A stretch of 64,000 nt of DNA from Marinoscillum pacificum (GTDB lineage: Bacteria; Bacteroidota; Bacteroidia; Cytophagales; Cyclobacteriaceae): positions 524,673 through 588,672 of the forward strand of contig NZ_JAMZMJ010000002.1 in NCBI RefSeq assembly GCF_024714495.1, read 5' to 3'. A model generated the notes under the pieces. The model had not been told where the DNA came from. It ran no database searches and saw only the letters and a list, made by a program, of their open reading frames with translations. A program made the translations under genes and the position numbers. Positions within the stretch are counted from its first letter, which is position 1. Each line of letters opens with the position of its first letter. Of the stretch, positions 37,568-47,390 are shown in pieces.

Positions 37568-40216
37568 ATGAAATCAAAAAAAGAACTTATCAAGATGTTC
37601 GCATTGATTTTATCAATGCTTAGCATGATTATTTGGACGAGTTGTACTGAAGAAGATCCAGAGCCAGAAGATCCAACTGATGAAGTTAAACTGGTAGCAG
37701 CCTTCTCTTTCACACCAGAGTCGCCTACCATCGGAGAGGAAGTAACTCTAGACGCAACCACGTCTTTTGATGAATCAACCACCGGTTTTGATATTAATTG
37801 GGCATTTACCGCCATGCCAGAAGAAAGTGATGTAGAATTATCAAATTCCACAGGCATTCAAGCCACTTTTACCCCAGATAAAATCGGTGATTACGTTATT
37901 GAGCTGACTATCACAAGTTTTGACGGGGAAGTAACCGACACCAAATCATCCACCATCACGGTGATTCCAGGAGGATTCATCAGACTAAATGGAACAATTG
38001 AAGCAGACAGAATTCTAGAAAACATTAATGAAGAGGATCCTTCTCTTATTGATTACTTAGTAGATGGCAATGTACAAGTTTTGGCTGGCCTCACCATTCA
38101 GCCAGGTGTAAAAATTGCTTTTCAGGAAAACACCTCTCTAAGCATCACCTCTACCGGAACAATCACAGCAGAAGGCACCGCATCAGACTCTATCATCTTT
38201 ACCTCAGCAAATGATGCCGGTGAACTTTACTGGAAAGGAATCTATGTAGCTTCAGGAAGTAATGTCAACAGCATTCAATATGCACAGGTTAGTTATGCAG
38301 GGAATTCTGATTTTGACGTAACGGGATCAAACTATCCAGCAGCAATCGCCATTGAATCTACAGGTAACATTAAAATCAACAATTCGACTTTCACCAACAA
38401 CAAAGGCTACGCAGTTTATGCAGACGATGATGGTGGACAACTCAACACATTCGCCAACAACCATTTCGAAGCAAATGTGAATGGAGTAGCCGTATGGATG
38501 AATGAGGCTGCAGACATTGACAACACAACGACTTTTCTCAACAATACCGGAGCAGAAGTAGAAATATTCAGCTCCAACTTAGCAGAAGGAGAAGAAATAA
38601 CCTGGCATGCGCTTAGTGAAGATGCTTCTTACACTATCTCTGGTAATTTAAATGTTAACGGAACTCTGAACATTGAGCCTGGAACCTCGATCAAAGTAGA
38701 AGAAGATGTGATACTTCGTGTGTATGGAGCAATCATTGCAAATGGTTCAGAAACCAACATGATTAGCTTCACTTCTGCAAATGAAGCTCAGGATCTATAC
38801 TGGAAAGGAATCTATATAGACTCTGGGGATAGTAGAAACCTATTTAATTACACCACGATTTCTTATGCTGGAAATTCCGAAATGGACTTCACAGGCCCGA
38901 ATGTAAAAGCAGGAATCGGAGTAGATGCAAGTGGAAAAGTTTCAGTAACCAACAGTGTGTTTACCAATAATGATGGTTATGCCTTATACATTGATGACGA
39001 TGGAGGTCAGCTGGAAACATTCACCGCTAATCACTTCGAGAATAACCCGAGAGCCGTTGGTTTACCAGCAGATGAAGTAGATGCCATTGATGAAGCAACT
39101 ACCTTCACGAACAACACATCCGCTGAAGTGGAAATATTTAGCTCTACTTACTCCGACACTAAAAGCAGTAGCTGGGTTAAACTGACTGGATCAGCCACCT
39201 ACAGAATCTCAGGTATTATTTACATTGTTGGTGAACTAACAATCAATCCAGGAGCAAATTTTGAATTGGATGAAAACGTGTTAGTTCATGTAACAGGGTC
39301 CATAAGTGCAGTAGGTTCTGCTTCTGACCACATCACCTTTACTTCTTCCAATATCTCAGGAGGACTTCTTTGGAAAGGTATTTACATTCAGTCATCAAGT
39401 AACCTTAACAAGTTTGATTTTGCGGATATCTCCTATGCTGGAAATAGCGAAATGGACTTTACCGGTGCAAATTATGCCGCAGCACTTGGCGTAGAAGATG
39501 ATGCACGAGTTTCAGTTACTAACTCCTCCATTTCTAACAATGCCTACTATGGTCTGTATATTGACAATGATGGCGGTCAGCTGGGTGATTTCTCTACCAA
39601 TACGTTTAGCAATAACGTTAGAGCCGTTGGTCTTCCTGTGGACGAAGTAGATGCTATAGATGGTGCTACCACGTTTAGTCAAAATTCATATGCAGAAGTG
39701 GAAGTTTTTGCTACTACGCTTTCAGAAACAAAAGATGTGACATGGAATAAACTCTCATCAGATGCAGCCTACCGCGTAACCGGAGATCTATATCTCACAG
39801 GAACGGTTAATATAGCTGCAGGAGCATTATTCGAAATGAACGAAGATGTGCAATTGGTCATTGGTGGATCAGGTGCGCTGATTGCAGAAGGAACAGCCAG
39901 CGAGATGATCACATTTACTACGGCAAACCTGTCCGGCGGAATACACTGGCAAGGGTTATTTTTCACATCTAGCAATAGCTTGAACAAGCTAGACTTTGTA
40001 GAAGTAAGCTATGGAGGTAATTCTCCACACGATTTTACCGGCGCCAACTTCTCGGCCAATGTTGGGGTAGAATTAGACGCTCAACTAACCATGACCAATT
40101 CAGTCATTTCTAACAGTAGCTCCTATGGAGTATACTCCATAGGCAATTTGAATAATATTCTAGATGCCAGTGCTAATAACACATTCACTGACAATGTAGA
40201 TGGTAGTAGCAACTAG
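37568..40216 (+). CDS. Lipoprotein with PKD-like domain and four beta-helix modules (882 aa)
   Basis: Probable surface or periplasmic lipoprotein: the lipobox ends at Cys26 (IIWTSC) and is followed by an acidic EEDPEPEDPTDE spacer. A PKD-like domain spans about 40-135. Four near-identical right-handed beta-helix modules of about 190 residues follow. Each has a W-K-G-I-Y (or W-Q-G-L-F) strand at about 221, 411, 601 and 793, an SYAGNS/SYGGNS turn, and in three modules a DDGGQL or NDGGQL loop. The regular spacing of 570-577 bp at DNA level points to internal duplication. There is no T9SS tail and no catalytic motif I can see, so binding is more likely than catalysis. Confidence 0.8.
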   Translation: MKSKKELIKMFALILSMLSMIIWTSCTEEDPEPEDPTDEVKLVAAFSFTPESPTIGEEVTLDATTSFDESTTGFDINWAFTAMPEESDVELSNSTGIQATFTPDKIGDYVIELTITSFDGEVTDTKSSTITVIPGGFIRLNGTIEADRILENINEEDPSLIDYLVDGNVQVLAGLTIQPGVKIAFQENTSLSITSTGTITAEGTASDSIIFTSANDAGELYWKGIYVASGSNVNSIQYAQVSYAGNSDFDVTGSNYPAAIAIESTGNIKINNSTFTNNKGYAVYADDDGGQLNTFANNHFEANVNGVAVWMNEAADIDNTTTFLNNTGAEVEIFSSNLAEGEEITWHALSEDASYTISGNLNVNGTLNIEPGTSIKVEEDVILRVYGAIIANGSETNMISFTSANEAQDLYWKGIYIDSGDSRNLFNYTTISYAGNSEMDFTGPNVKAGIGVDASGKVSVTNSVFTNNDGYALYIDDDGGQLETFTANHFENNPRAVGLPADEVDAIDEATTFTNNTSAEVEIFSSTYSDTKSSSWVKLTGSATYRISGIIYIVGELTINPGANFELDENVLVHVTGSISAVGSASDHITFTSSNISGGLLWKGIYIQSSSNLNKFDFADISYAGNSEMDFTGANYAAALGVEDDARVSVTNSSISNNAYYGLYIDNDGGQLGDFSTNTFSNNVRAVGLPVDEVDAIDGATTFSQNSYAEVEVFATTLSETKDVTWNKLSSDAAYRVTGDLYLTGTVNIAAGALFEMNEDVQLVIGGSGALIAEGTASEMITFTTANLSGGIHWQGLFFTSSNSLNKLDFVEVSYGGNSPHDFTGANFSANVGVELDAQLTMTNSVISNSSSYGVYSIGNLNNILDASANNTFTDNVDGSSN

Positions 40217-40247
40217 GCGGTCACCAACCCATCTTCATATGTTTCCT

Positions 40248-40280
40248 AATCCCAGCCTTTTCGGCTGGGATTTTGTATTT
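40248..40280 (+). terminator. Intrinsic terminator after the beta-helix gene
   Basis: A perfect 10-bp stem (AATCCCAGCC / GGCTGGGATT, loop TTTTC) is followed by a T-rich tail, 31 bp after the stop codon. Confidence 0.85.
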
Positions 40281-40354
40281 AATAGCATTAGTTAAGCAGG
40301 ACTATTCAAATAATAATTAGTAACTTTCCAATTCGCCTAAACGCCCTAGTCCAT

Positions 40355-40927
40355 ATGATCAGTGAAACTGAACTCAATAAAATCATTGAGCGAATTAACG
40401 CTGGTGATCAACAAGCATTGGATCACTTATTTCCACTTGTCTATCAAGAGTTAAGACAAAGTGCCCACATTATTCGAATTCGCTTTAGAAACCAGGATAC
40501 ACTTAATACGACCGCCCTCGTGCATGAAGCTTATTTGAAATTATCCAAAGCGGATTTATCAAAACTTGAAAACAAGGCTCACTTTCTCAACCTAGCATCC
40601 AAGGCCATCCGTCAAATACTGGTGAATGCATGCCAAAGCAAGGGCACACAAAAACGTTCAGGAGAAAAAGTGCAAATAGATGATTTGGAAGAGCAGCTTC
40701 GCTTATCAGAAGAAAGCAAATCCATCATATTACAAATACAGGATGCACTAAATATCTTGGAACAAAAGCAGCCCAATTATACCAAAATTGTGGAATGTCG
40801 TTTTTTTGCTGGACTCAGCATTGAAGAAACAGCCTCTGTGGTTGGCTCAAGCCCTAGTACCGTAAAAAGACAATGGTCCATGGCCAAAACATGGCTTCAT
40901 CAGCAAATCACTGCAGTTCCAGTATAA
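40355..40927 (+). CDS. ECF-type sigma factor, kinase-linked (190 aa)
   Basis: Sigma factor of the PF07638-like (Sigma70_ECF) group. Region 2 spans about 12-95 (YQELRQSAHIIRIRFRNQDT, LVHEAYLKLS, AHFLNLASKAIRQILVNACQ). Region 4 spans about 130-185 (IVECRFFAGLSIEETASVVG, SPSTVKRQWSMAKTWLHQQI). The gene is followed 14 bp later by a Ser/Thr kinase gene. Sigma factors of this group often sit beside such a kinase instead of an anti-sigma factor, and activation by phosphorylation has been shown for comparable systems (EcfP-PknT of Vibrio). The regulon is unknown. Confidence 0.88.
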   Translation: MISETELNKIIERINAGDQQALDHLFPLVYQELRQSAHIIRIRFRNQDTLNTTALVHEAYLKLSKADLSKLENKAHFLNLASKAIRQILVNACQSKGTQKRSGEKVQIDDLEEQLRLSEESKSIILQIQDALNILEQKQPNYTKIVECRFFAGLSIEETASVVGSSPSTVKRQWSMAKTWLHQQITAVPV

Positions 40928-40941
40928 GCAAAATCACCGTC

Positions 40942-43428
40942 ATGTCAGATCACATTTCTCGTGATGAATGGATAGCATTCATCACATCCATCGATGCAAA
41001 TACCGATCTAGATGATCTATTGACTCATCAGGAAAAGGCAGATGATTTCTTTGATAATTTCAGCAAAAACCTGGAAAAAGAGATTGCCGACAGTCTGGAG
41101 ATTAACCTGGAGCCAGGTTATCGAATAGGCAAGTATGCCCTGATAGAACAGATAGGTAAAGGGGGAATGGCTTATGTCTACTTAGCCAAAAGAGCCGACA
41201 ACTTGTTCGAACAGCAAGTAGCCATTAAACTACTCCCTCCGCATAACCTGACGGAAAGCCATATTGTACATTTCAATAAAGAGAGAGAGCTTTTAGCTAA
41301 CCTTAATCATCCCAACATAGGCAAAATATTCGATGGAGGAATCACTCCAGATGGTATCCCCTACATCGTAATGGAGTACATCGAAGGAACTCCTATTGAT
41401 CAATATTGCTCTTCCAAACATTTGTCTATCGACCAAAAAATCGCCTTAATCATTAAGATTCTGGGAGCATTACAGCATGTACACAACAGATTCATTTTAC
41501 ACCGTGATTTAAAACCTGCCAATATTCTTATAACTTCCGAAGGAGATCCAAAAATAGTGGACTTTGGAATTGGACAGAATATTGAGACTGAGTATAGCGC
41601 CAGTGAATCGGGCACTCTTCGATACATGCCTCCCGAAGTTATAAACCAAAAACGAGCAACCACTCAATCAGATCTTTATCAAGTAGGGTTAATTCTCTTT
41701 GAATTACTGAATGGGACTTCCCCATTTATAAGCACTAACAAAGATGATCTTCAAAAGGAAAAAGTAAACTGGCAATACAACAAGCCTAGTGCAATAATCT
41801 CAAGAAGACTAAATGATATCCTCCAGAAATCACTAGAAATTCAAGTTGAAAAACGCTACCTATCTGCTTCTGAGTTTGCACAGGATTTAGTCAATTATCA
41901 AACTCTCCATCCTACCCAGGCAAGTGAAGCGGATTTTTTGGAGCAAACGATCCTTTACGTCCGTAGAAATAAGGTCGCTGCGAGTTTAACCGTCATAATT
42001 TTGGCCGTTTCGTTGAGCTCTGCCATAACCAATCAACTTCAAATTCAAAGAACTCAAAAAGAGAAAGCCAAAGTTGAAGAAGCTAATAAGTTTCTCAAAA
42101 GCATATTTTTAGCTAATAATCCCAACCAAACTCAACTGGCAGATTTGACCGCAAGGGATCTGCTTAATAACTCAAAGCTGGAAATTGACAAGCTTGAGGA
42201 CACAGAAGTGAAAGCATATGCACTGACACAACTAGGAGAAATTTATTCAGAAATAGGTCTCTGGAAAGAAACTAAACCAATTTATGAAAAGGCTCTCTTT
42301 ATTTATTTGAATAGTTCGGAAAGTAAGGATATAGACATAGCTAATGGGTACAGCAATATGGCCGGTTACTATCGAAACGTATCTCAATATGAACAAGCCG
42401 ACTCTGCTATAGACTTATGTATTGAACTATTGAAACAAAGCAATGATTATCCCGTGGCTTTGGCATTCGCATATCATACCAAAGGGAATATCAAATACTC
42501 TCTAGGTCAATATGAAGAAGGAAAAGACATTACGAAAAAATCCATTAACCTCCTTGAAGAAACCATCTCAAAAGGTATAGCTGCCAATCAAAATTATACT
42601 GAAGCTCCTGAAGCGGTATTAGCTATGGCTTACAATTACCACAGTAGCAACCTACGAGAATTATCAGAGTACAATGAAGCTTTAGAGTACGCCAAAAAAG
42701 CCCTCGAAATAGGGTTGGAATATCAAAACTCCAACATCGATATTCTTTTTATAGCTCAAAACAATATCGCCCTGGCATATGAGCGCCTTGGACTTTATCA
42801 AAAACAAATTGAAATTTTATCACAACAACTCACGAGGAAATTAGAAGTCTATGAAGTTCACAACCCCAGTTTAATGGTCACTATGACCAATTTAGGATCT
42901 GCCTATTATAAAATTGAGAATTATAAAATGTCAGATTCTTTATCCGAAATAGCCTACCAGACCTATTTGGAAAAATATGGCCCCACCAACCAGTACACAG
43001 TTTCTACTTTGTACAATCTAGGTAACTCTAAACTTAGTCAAGACAAATACAAGGAAGCAAATAGTTATTTCGAAAAGGTGCTGGATGCAGACATGGAAAC
43101 ATTGGGTAATAACCACCCCTACGTAGCAGGTGATTATGTTAGTTTAGGCAATGTTCAGTTCTACCTTCAGAACTGGAAAGAAGCTGAAGAATATTACCAA
43201 AATGCTTATGCCATTTACTCTAAGAATTTTGGTGAGGAACATCAAAAAATTAGCTACTCGAATTGGTTGCTTGGAAGACTTTACTGGGAAATGAACCAGC
43301 TACAGAAATCCGAACTTCACTATCAACAAGCAATCGAAATCAGTAAAAAAGTACTCGGTGAAGACCACATACTTCACAAAAACTACCTCGCTGAGTACGA
43401 CTCATTATTTTCTAAAATCAACCAATAA
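40942..43428 (+). CDS. Membrane Ser/Thr protein kinase with TPR sensor domain (828 aa)
   Basis: Eukaryote-like kinase. The kinase domain spans about 55-330, with a Gly-rich loop (IGKGGMAYVYLAK), the ATP-anchoring Lys in VAIKLL, the catalytic loop HRDLKPANIL (about 187), VDFGIG (about 207), and GTLRYMPPE. A single membrane helix at about 343-365 (KVAASLTVIILAVSLSSAI) follows, then an extracytoplasmic array of TPRs (about 400-828). I start it at the ATG at 40942. The frame is open further upstream, but that part overlaps the sigma gene. The layout implies that a periplasmic protein signal controls phosphorylation of the neighbouring sigma factor. Confidence 0.88.
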   Translation: MSDHISRDEWIAFITSIDANTDLDDLLTHQEKADDFFDNFSKNLEKEIADSLEINLEPGYRIGKYALIEQIGKGGMAYVYLAKRADNLFEQQVAIKLLPPHNLTESHIVHFNKERELLANLNHPNIGKIFDGGITPDGIPYIVMEYIEGTPIDQYCSSKHLSIDQKIALIIKILGALQHVHNRFILHRDLKPANILITSEGDPKIVDFGIGQNIETEYSASESGTLRYMPPEVINQKRATTQSDLYQVGLILFELLNGTSPFISTNKDDLQKEKVNWQYNKPSAIISRRLNDILQKSLEIQVEKRYLSASEFAQDLVNYQTLHPTQASEADFLEQTILYVRRNKVAASLTVIILAVSLSSAITNQLQIQRTQKEKAKVEEANKFLKSIFLANNPNQTQLADLTARDLLNNSKLEIDKLEDTEVKAYALTQLGEIYSEIGLWKETKPIYEKALFIYLNSSESKDIDIANGYSNMAGYYRNVSQYEQADSAIDLCIELLKQSNDYPVALAFAYHTKGNIKYSLGQYEEGKDITKKSINLLEETISKGIAANQNYTEAPEAVLAMAYNYHSSNLRELSEYNEALEYAKKALEIGLEYQNSNIDILFIAQNNIALAYERLGLYQKQIEILSQQLTRKLEVYEVHNPSLMVTMTNLGSAYYKIENYKMSDSLSEIAYQTYLEKYGPTNQYTVSTLYNLGNSKLSQDKYKEANSYFEKVLDADMETLGNNHPYVAGDYVSLGNVQFYLQNWKEAEEYYQNAYAIYSKNFGEEHQKISYSNWLLGRLYWEMNQLQKSELHYQQAIEISKKVLGEDHILHKNYLAEYDSLFSKINQ

Positions 43429-43446
43429 GGCTCAAAAATTAGTTTT

Positions 43447-43518
43447 TCGACAAAAACGAAACAAATATTTTCATCAAATTCGACAAAACCGAAACTAATC
43501 ATTTACATTAGCGTAAAT
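43447..43518. promoter_or_regulatory. Repeated operator-like sites before the PadR gene
   Basis: Two direct copies of TCGACAAAA(A/C)CGAAAC occur at 43447-43462 and 43480-43495. Each is itself an inverted repeat of the form TTCG-N7-CGAA. A perfect inverted repeat, ATTTAC-N6-GTAAAT, follows at 43501-43518, 24 bp before the ATG. PadR repressors commonly bind such sites at their own promoters, so autoregulation is likely. This is inferred from symmetry and position. Confidence 0.5.
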
Positions 43519-43542
43519 CATTTAGGCTAATAGTAACACATT

Positions 43543-43875
43543 ATGAAAGGATCTCAGCTCGGAGAATTAGAAGAAATCATCTTATTGACTGTAGGAGCAC
43601 TGTATGATGACGCCTATGGTGTGGCAGTGATGCAGGATGTGGAGAAACGAACAGGTCGTAAGATCACCATTAGCACAGTCCACTCTGTACTGAAACGTCT
43701 CGAAGAGAAGGGCTATTGCGAATCTCGATACGATGGAGCTACCAATGAACGTGGTGGAAGACGCAAGCATCTGTTTCGTGTCACAACAGCTGGAGAAAAT
43801 GTCCTTCATACTTCTCGAGAAATCAGAAATGGACTTTGGAATGCAATCCCAGACATGGCTTTTAACAAAAAGTAA
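43543..43875 (+). CDS. PadR-family transcriptional regulator (110 aa)
   Basis: Winged-helix repressor of the PadR family in its short, single-domain form. The start (LGELEEIILLTVGAL, DDAYGVAVMQDVEKRTGR) and the recognition helix and wing (ISTVHSVLKRLEEKGYCES ... GGRRKHLFRVTTAGENVL) are diagnostic. The last base of the stop codon is the first base of the next ATG (TAATG), so the permease downstream is translationally coupled. It probably controls that permease. The effector is unknown. Confidence 0.92.
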   Translation: MKGSQLGELEEIILLTVGALYDDAYGVAVMQDVEKRTGRKITISTVHSVLKRLEEKGYCESRYDGATNERGGRRKHLFRVTTAGENVLHTSREIRNGLWNAIPDMAFNKK

Positions 43876-46460
43876 TGGACCGACAAGAACCCAAATGGAT
43901 CGTCAAGTGGCTCCGAAGGTTCTGTGATCAGGATCTTATCGAAGGAATAGAAGGCGACCTGTTCGAATTATTCGAATTAGAATCCAAAGAGTATTCCACA
44001 TCCAAAGCAAGAAGACGCTACACCTGGAGAGCACTTGGCTTCTTCAGAGCATCCTTTATTAACAAAAGAAAATCAATCACTTATCAACTCACCACAATGC
44101 TTGGCAATTACTTCAAAATCAGCATCAGAACTGCTTTAAAAAACAAAACCTCCTCCCTGGTCAATCTTCTTGGTCTAACATTGGGATTAACTGCATGCGG
44201 TTTTTTGGCCCAATACATCTATCAAGAGTGGAGTTATGATCGCCATTTTGCGAATTATGATAGGATCTATCGCCTAACGCTAGACATGGAGTTTGGTGAC
44301 GAGATGACCAAACTAGCTATATCCCCGTCTGGTTTTGGGAAAGCGGTAAGTGAAAAAGCTCCACAAGTAGAAGCATTTGGCATGCTACGTAAATTCAGCA
44401 ATTTTCAATTCAAGAAAGGAACTGAATTGGTAAAAACCAGCCATGTCTATCAAACAGAAGCAGGACTTCAAAACATACTAGATTATCAATGGCTCTCAGG
44501 AGACTCTCAAAAAGCACTGTCAGAACCTTATTCGATCGTGTTAACCCAATCTCTAGCAGACAAACTATTAATCGATAACTCCAATCCAGTCGGTCAGATC
44601 ATTACCAGAGACAATGAAGACAAGTACACAATAACTGGAATAATTGCTGATCCTCCGATCAACTCTCATATTCAACCGGAAGCATTCATCTCGCTATCAG
44701 ACCCTAACGTAGTAAATCAAATGGATGCCTGGAGGTGGGTGACCTACGTCAAAGTGACCGAATCATTTAATGCAAATAAGTTTGCTCAATCCCTTGCAGA
44801 TATAAGTACAGAAATCTTTGGAGAGAAAGGAGGAAGCGGACGAGGCAAAATCATAATTCAGCCAGAAAAACTTACGGACATTCATTTCATTTCAGATCGA
44901 AAATTTGAAATGGAGACGAATGATGGCAACAGAATCTACATTCAAGGATTCTCGATATTAATGATTCTGATCTTGACCATGAGCATTATAAATTATGTCA
45001 ACCTAACCACCGCTCAAACACACCAACGCTTAAAAGAAGTAGGTGTAAGAAAAACGTTTGGTGCACAAAAGATGCAAATCATTAGCCAGTTCTTTTTCGA
45101 ATCTGGCTTAATGATCAGTTTATCAGTGGTTTTCTCCCTATTAATAATCCTTGGCGGTCAATCCTTATTCCAGAGCTACGCAGGAATTGAATTAAGCATC
45201 TTCGAGATGCTCAACTGGAAAGCAATTTTAATGGTCGTTGCTGTACTCCTATTCATTTTACTTTTCAGTGGCATTTACCCATCATTGAAACTCTCCAGCA
45301 TCAAAGCATTTCAAAAAGAACTAAAGACGAAAACCAATAGATTTAGAAGCATATTGATCCTATTTCAGCTATCACTTAGCTGCCTGGTTCTGATTGGAAC
45401 TACTGTAGTTTATCAGCAATACCAATTCATGACCTCCCAACAACTCGGCTTCAATCAGAATCAAATCATCACCACCAAAATGGATGATGTAGCCATTAAG
45501 AACTATTGGGTGATCCATAATAAATTGATGCAGTTGCCTGAAGTGAAGACTGTAGCTTCAGCAGAACATTCTCCAGGTGAGACGGCACCGATTAATAACT
45601 TCGAATACAACACAAAAGATGGCGTAAAAAAGGTCGTTTGCCCTCATATCTGGGCAGACCAACATTATGTGGAAGCACTTCAGCTGAACATCATTGCTGG
45701 TGAAGATTTTGAAGATTACAGAGGCAACGACGGCAAACGAATTGGAGTATTGATCAATGAGGCTTTCGCAGAAGAAAGCGGTTGGACACCAGAAGAAGCC
45801 GTAGGACAGACACTTAAATCTGGAACAAGTTGGGAAGACAAAATCATTGGTGTGGTGCAAGACTTCCACTTTGTTTCTCTTCATCACGCTATCGAACCAA
45901 TGGTGATCCGACACATTGTTGGTGGGCGAGACTTATTAATCAAAAGTGCCAGCACTGACTATCAAAAGCTCATGTCTGAAATTGATCAGATTTGGCAAGA
46001 AACGGCAGGAACCGAACAAGCCGAATTCACTTTCCTCGACAAGCACTTTCAGAAGCAATACGAAAAAGATCAAAAGCGAGCGGAGCTTTTCGCAGGATTC
46101 TCTTTCCTAATCATTTTCATCTCCCTGGCAGGATTATTTGGCTTAACTACTTATACCGTACAACGAAGACTGAAAGAAATGAGCATTCGCAAAGTACACG
46201 GAGCCTCCACTATTGAGATTCTTAGTTTGATGACCAAAGAATTTGGCGTACTGTCTTTGCTAGCGGCATTTATTGCTATCCCTACAGCATACTATGTCTT
46301 CAATGCCTGGCTGGAAAACTTCGCCTATGCGATCAACTTACAGCCTATATTATTGACACTACCAGTACTTCTTTTGATGATGCTTATTTTACTCACTGCA
46401 GCATTGAGATCCTACAAAGTGGTACGAGTAAATCCAGCTCAAATCCTCAGAAATGAATAA
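43875..46460 (+). CDS. MacB/FtsX-type ABC transporter permease with prefix domain (861 aa)
   Basis: Large permease of the MacB/FtsX family. An N-terminal ~75-residue prefix domain (WIVKWLRRFCDQDLIEGIEGDLFELFELE) is found in Bacteroidota permeases paired with PadR regulators. It is followed by two FtsX halves. The first has a helix at about 90-112, a periplasmic MacB_PCD region at about 112-345, and a three-helix bundle at about 355-460. The second half has the same order, ending in three helices (about 735-850). No ATPase gene lies beside it, so the ATP-binding subunit must come from elsewhere. The substrate could be an antimicrobial peptide or a lipid, but this is inference. Confidence 0.88.
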   Translation: MDRQEPKWIVKWLRRFCDQDLIEGIEGDLFELFELESKEYSTSKARRRYTWRALGFFRASFINKRKSITYQLTTMLGNYFKISIRTALKNKTSSLVNLLGLTLGLTACGFLAQYIYQEWSYDRHFANYDRIYRLTLDMEFGDEMTKLAISPSGFGKAVSEKAPQVEAFGMLRKFSNFQFKKGTELVKTSHVYQTEAGLQNILDYQWLSGDSQKALSEPYSIVLTQSLADKLLIDNSNPVGQIITRDNEDKYTITGIIADPPINSHIQPEAFISLSDPNVVNQMDAWRWVTYVKVTESFNANKFAQSLADISTEIFGEKGGSGRGKIIIQPEKLTDIHFISDRKFEMETNDGNRIYIQGFSILMILILTMSIINYVNLTTAQTHQRLKEVGVRKTFGAQKMQIISQFFFESGLMISLSVVFSLLIILGGQSLFQSYAGIELSIFEMLNWKAILMVVAVLLFILLFSGIYPSLKLSSIKAFQKELKTKTNRFRSILILFQLSLSCLVLIGTTVVYQQYQFMTSQQLGFNQNQIITTKMDDVAIKNYWVIHNKLMQLPEVKTVASAEHSPGETAPINNFEYNTKDGVKKVVCPHIWADQHYVEALQLNIIAGEDFEDYRGNDGKRIGVLINEAFAEESGWTPEEAVGQTLKSGTSWEDKIIGVVQDFHFVSLHHAIEPMVIRHIVGGRDLLIKSASTDYQKLMSEIDQIWQETAGTEQAEFTFLDKHFQKQYEKDQKRAELFAGFSFLIIFISLAGLFGLTTYTVQRRLKEMSIRKVHGASTIEILSLMTKEFGVLSLLAAFIAIPTAYYVFNAWLENFAYAINLQPILLTLPVLLLMMLILLTAALRSYKVVRVNPAQILRNE

Positions 46461-46589
46461 AAGAACCTATTAACATCAAAGCCACAACTCTACTTATAAG
46501 CTGCACTTCTCCTGGATCTGAAGCGTAAGTCTAGGTAGATGAAAGGCTCGTCAATGAATCAGATGCCTAGTGACTGAATTAAGAATGGG

Positions 46590-46618
46590 AGCTGGGATGT
46601 TTATGTAACATCCCAGCT
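46590..46618. terminator. Perfect 12-bp hairpin in a 304-bp gap
   Basis: AGCTGGGATGTT and AACATCCCAGCT flank a 5-base loop. It lies between the convergent permease and barrel genes. There is no U-tract in either direction, so it may be a terminator of another type or a palindromic repeat. The rest of the gap (46461-46764) shows nothing I can name. Confidence 0.45.
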
Positions 46619-46764
46619 GGTTCAATAAAATAATCCCAAATACTGTCCGAATCATATTCTGAAGTGGAGAATAACTATTCAGCCAACTTCCAAAACAAGA
46701 CCACAATTCCAAGAGGGAAGCTTATTCTTCACCACAACTGTATCAATGGATTTTAAGAGATTAA

Positions 46765-47307
46765 TCAAAACCTCAATTTTGAGCCGAGAGTCCAGGTCAT
46801 AAAATTCCGTTTTGGTGAAATTACATTATCACTAAACATTCGTAGATAACTCACTTCACTAAACACCACCCATTTAGGAGTTATTCTATATTCGGCTCCA
46901 CCTCCTGCAGACAAGTATGGAGTGACGTAGGTTGATTCCTCTCCAGCACGATCTCGTGTTCTTTCCTGATAAAGAACTCCTCCATCTGCCTTAGCATATA
47001 GACCTAGTCTTTTGTTAGAAATGAAATAATACTTACTCGAAGTTGAAAAATTCCATGTCTCGGCGATAGCCCCATTTCTGGTATAACTTAGATTACCACC
47101 TACCACCATATAATCAGAAACCCAACGACCATAACCTACCGCCAGTTCAGTATATCCTGCGGCGGCATCGATGCCATCTTCATATATTCTATGCCAACTG
47201 TTGTAATTAAGTCCAATCTCATTGGTTCCTTTCATTTCAATTCGTTCCGATTGACCATAGGCAAAACTAGTCAATAGCATTAGTATCATTAAAGTTGTGT
47301 TTTTCAT
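46765..47307 (-). CDS. Outer-membrane beta-barrel protein, paralogue 1 (180 aa)
   Basis: Small eight-strand-type barrel protein. It has a signal peptide (MKNTTLMILMLLTSFAYGQS) followed by alternating amphipathic strands (GTNEIGLNYNSW, TELAVGYGRWVSDYMVVGGN, GLYAKADGGVLYQ, GGGAEYRITPKWVVFSEVSY). The final strand ends in Phe (LGSKLRF), the barrel-assembly signal. The upstream neighbour is a clear paralogue with the same strand pattern, so this pair arose by tandem duplication. No enzymatic motif is visible. Confidence 0.8.
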   Translation of the reverse strand: MKNTTLMILMLLTSFAYGQSERIEMKGTNEIGLNYNSWHRIYEDGIDAAAGYTELAVGYGRWVSDYMVVGGNLSYTRNGAIAETWNFSTSSKYYFISNKRLGLYAKADGGVLYQERTRDRAGEESTYVTPYLSAGGGAEYRITPKWVVFSEVSYLRMFSDNVISPKRNFMTWTLGSKLRF

Positions 47308-47390
47308 TACATTGAGAGTTTGATTTAGCAGATAACGTTAATTGACACGTAATATTTCAATTAACTGTTTTGTAAAAACATCAATGTCTT

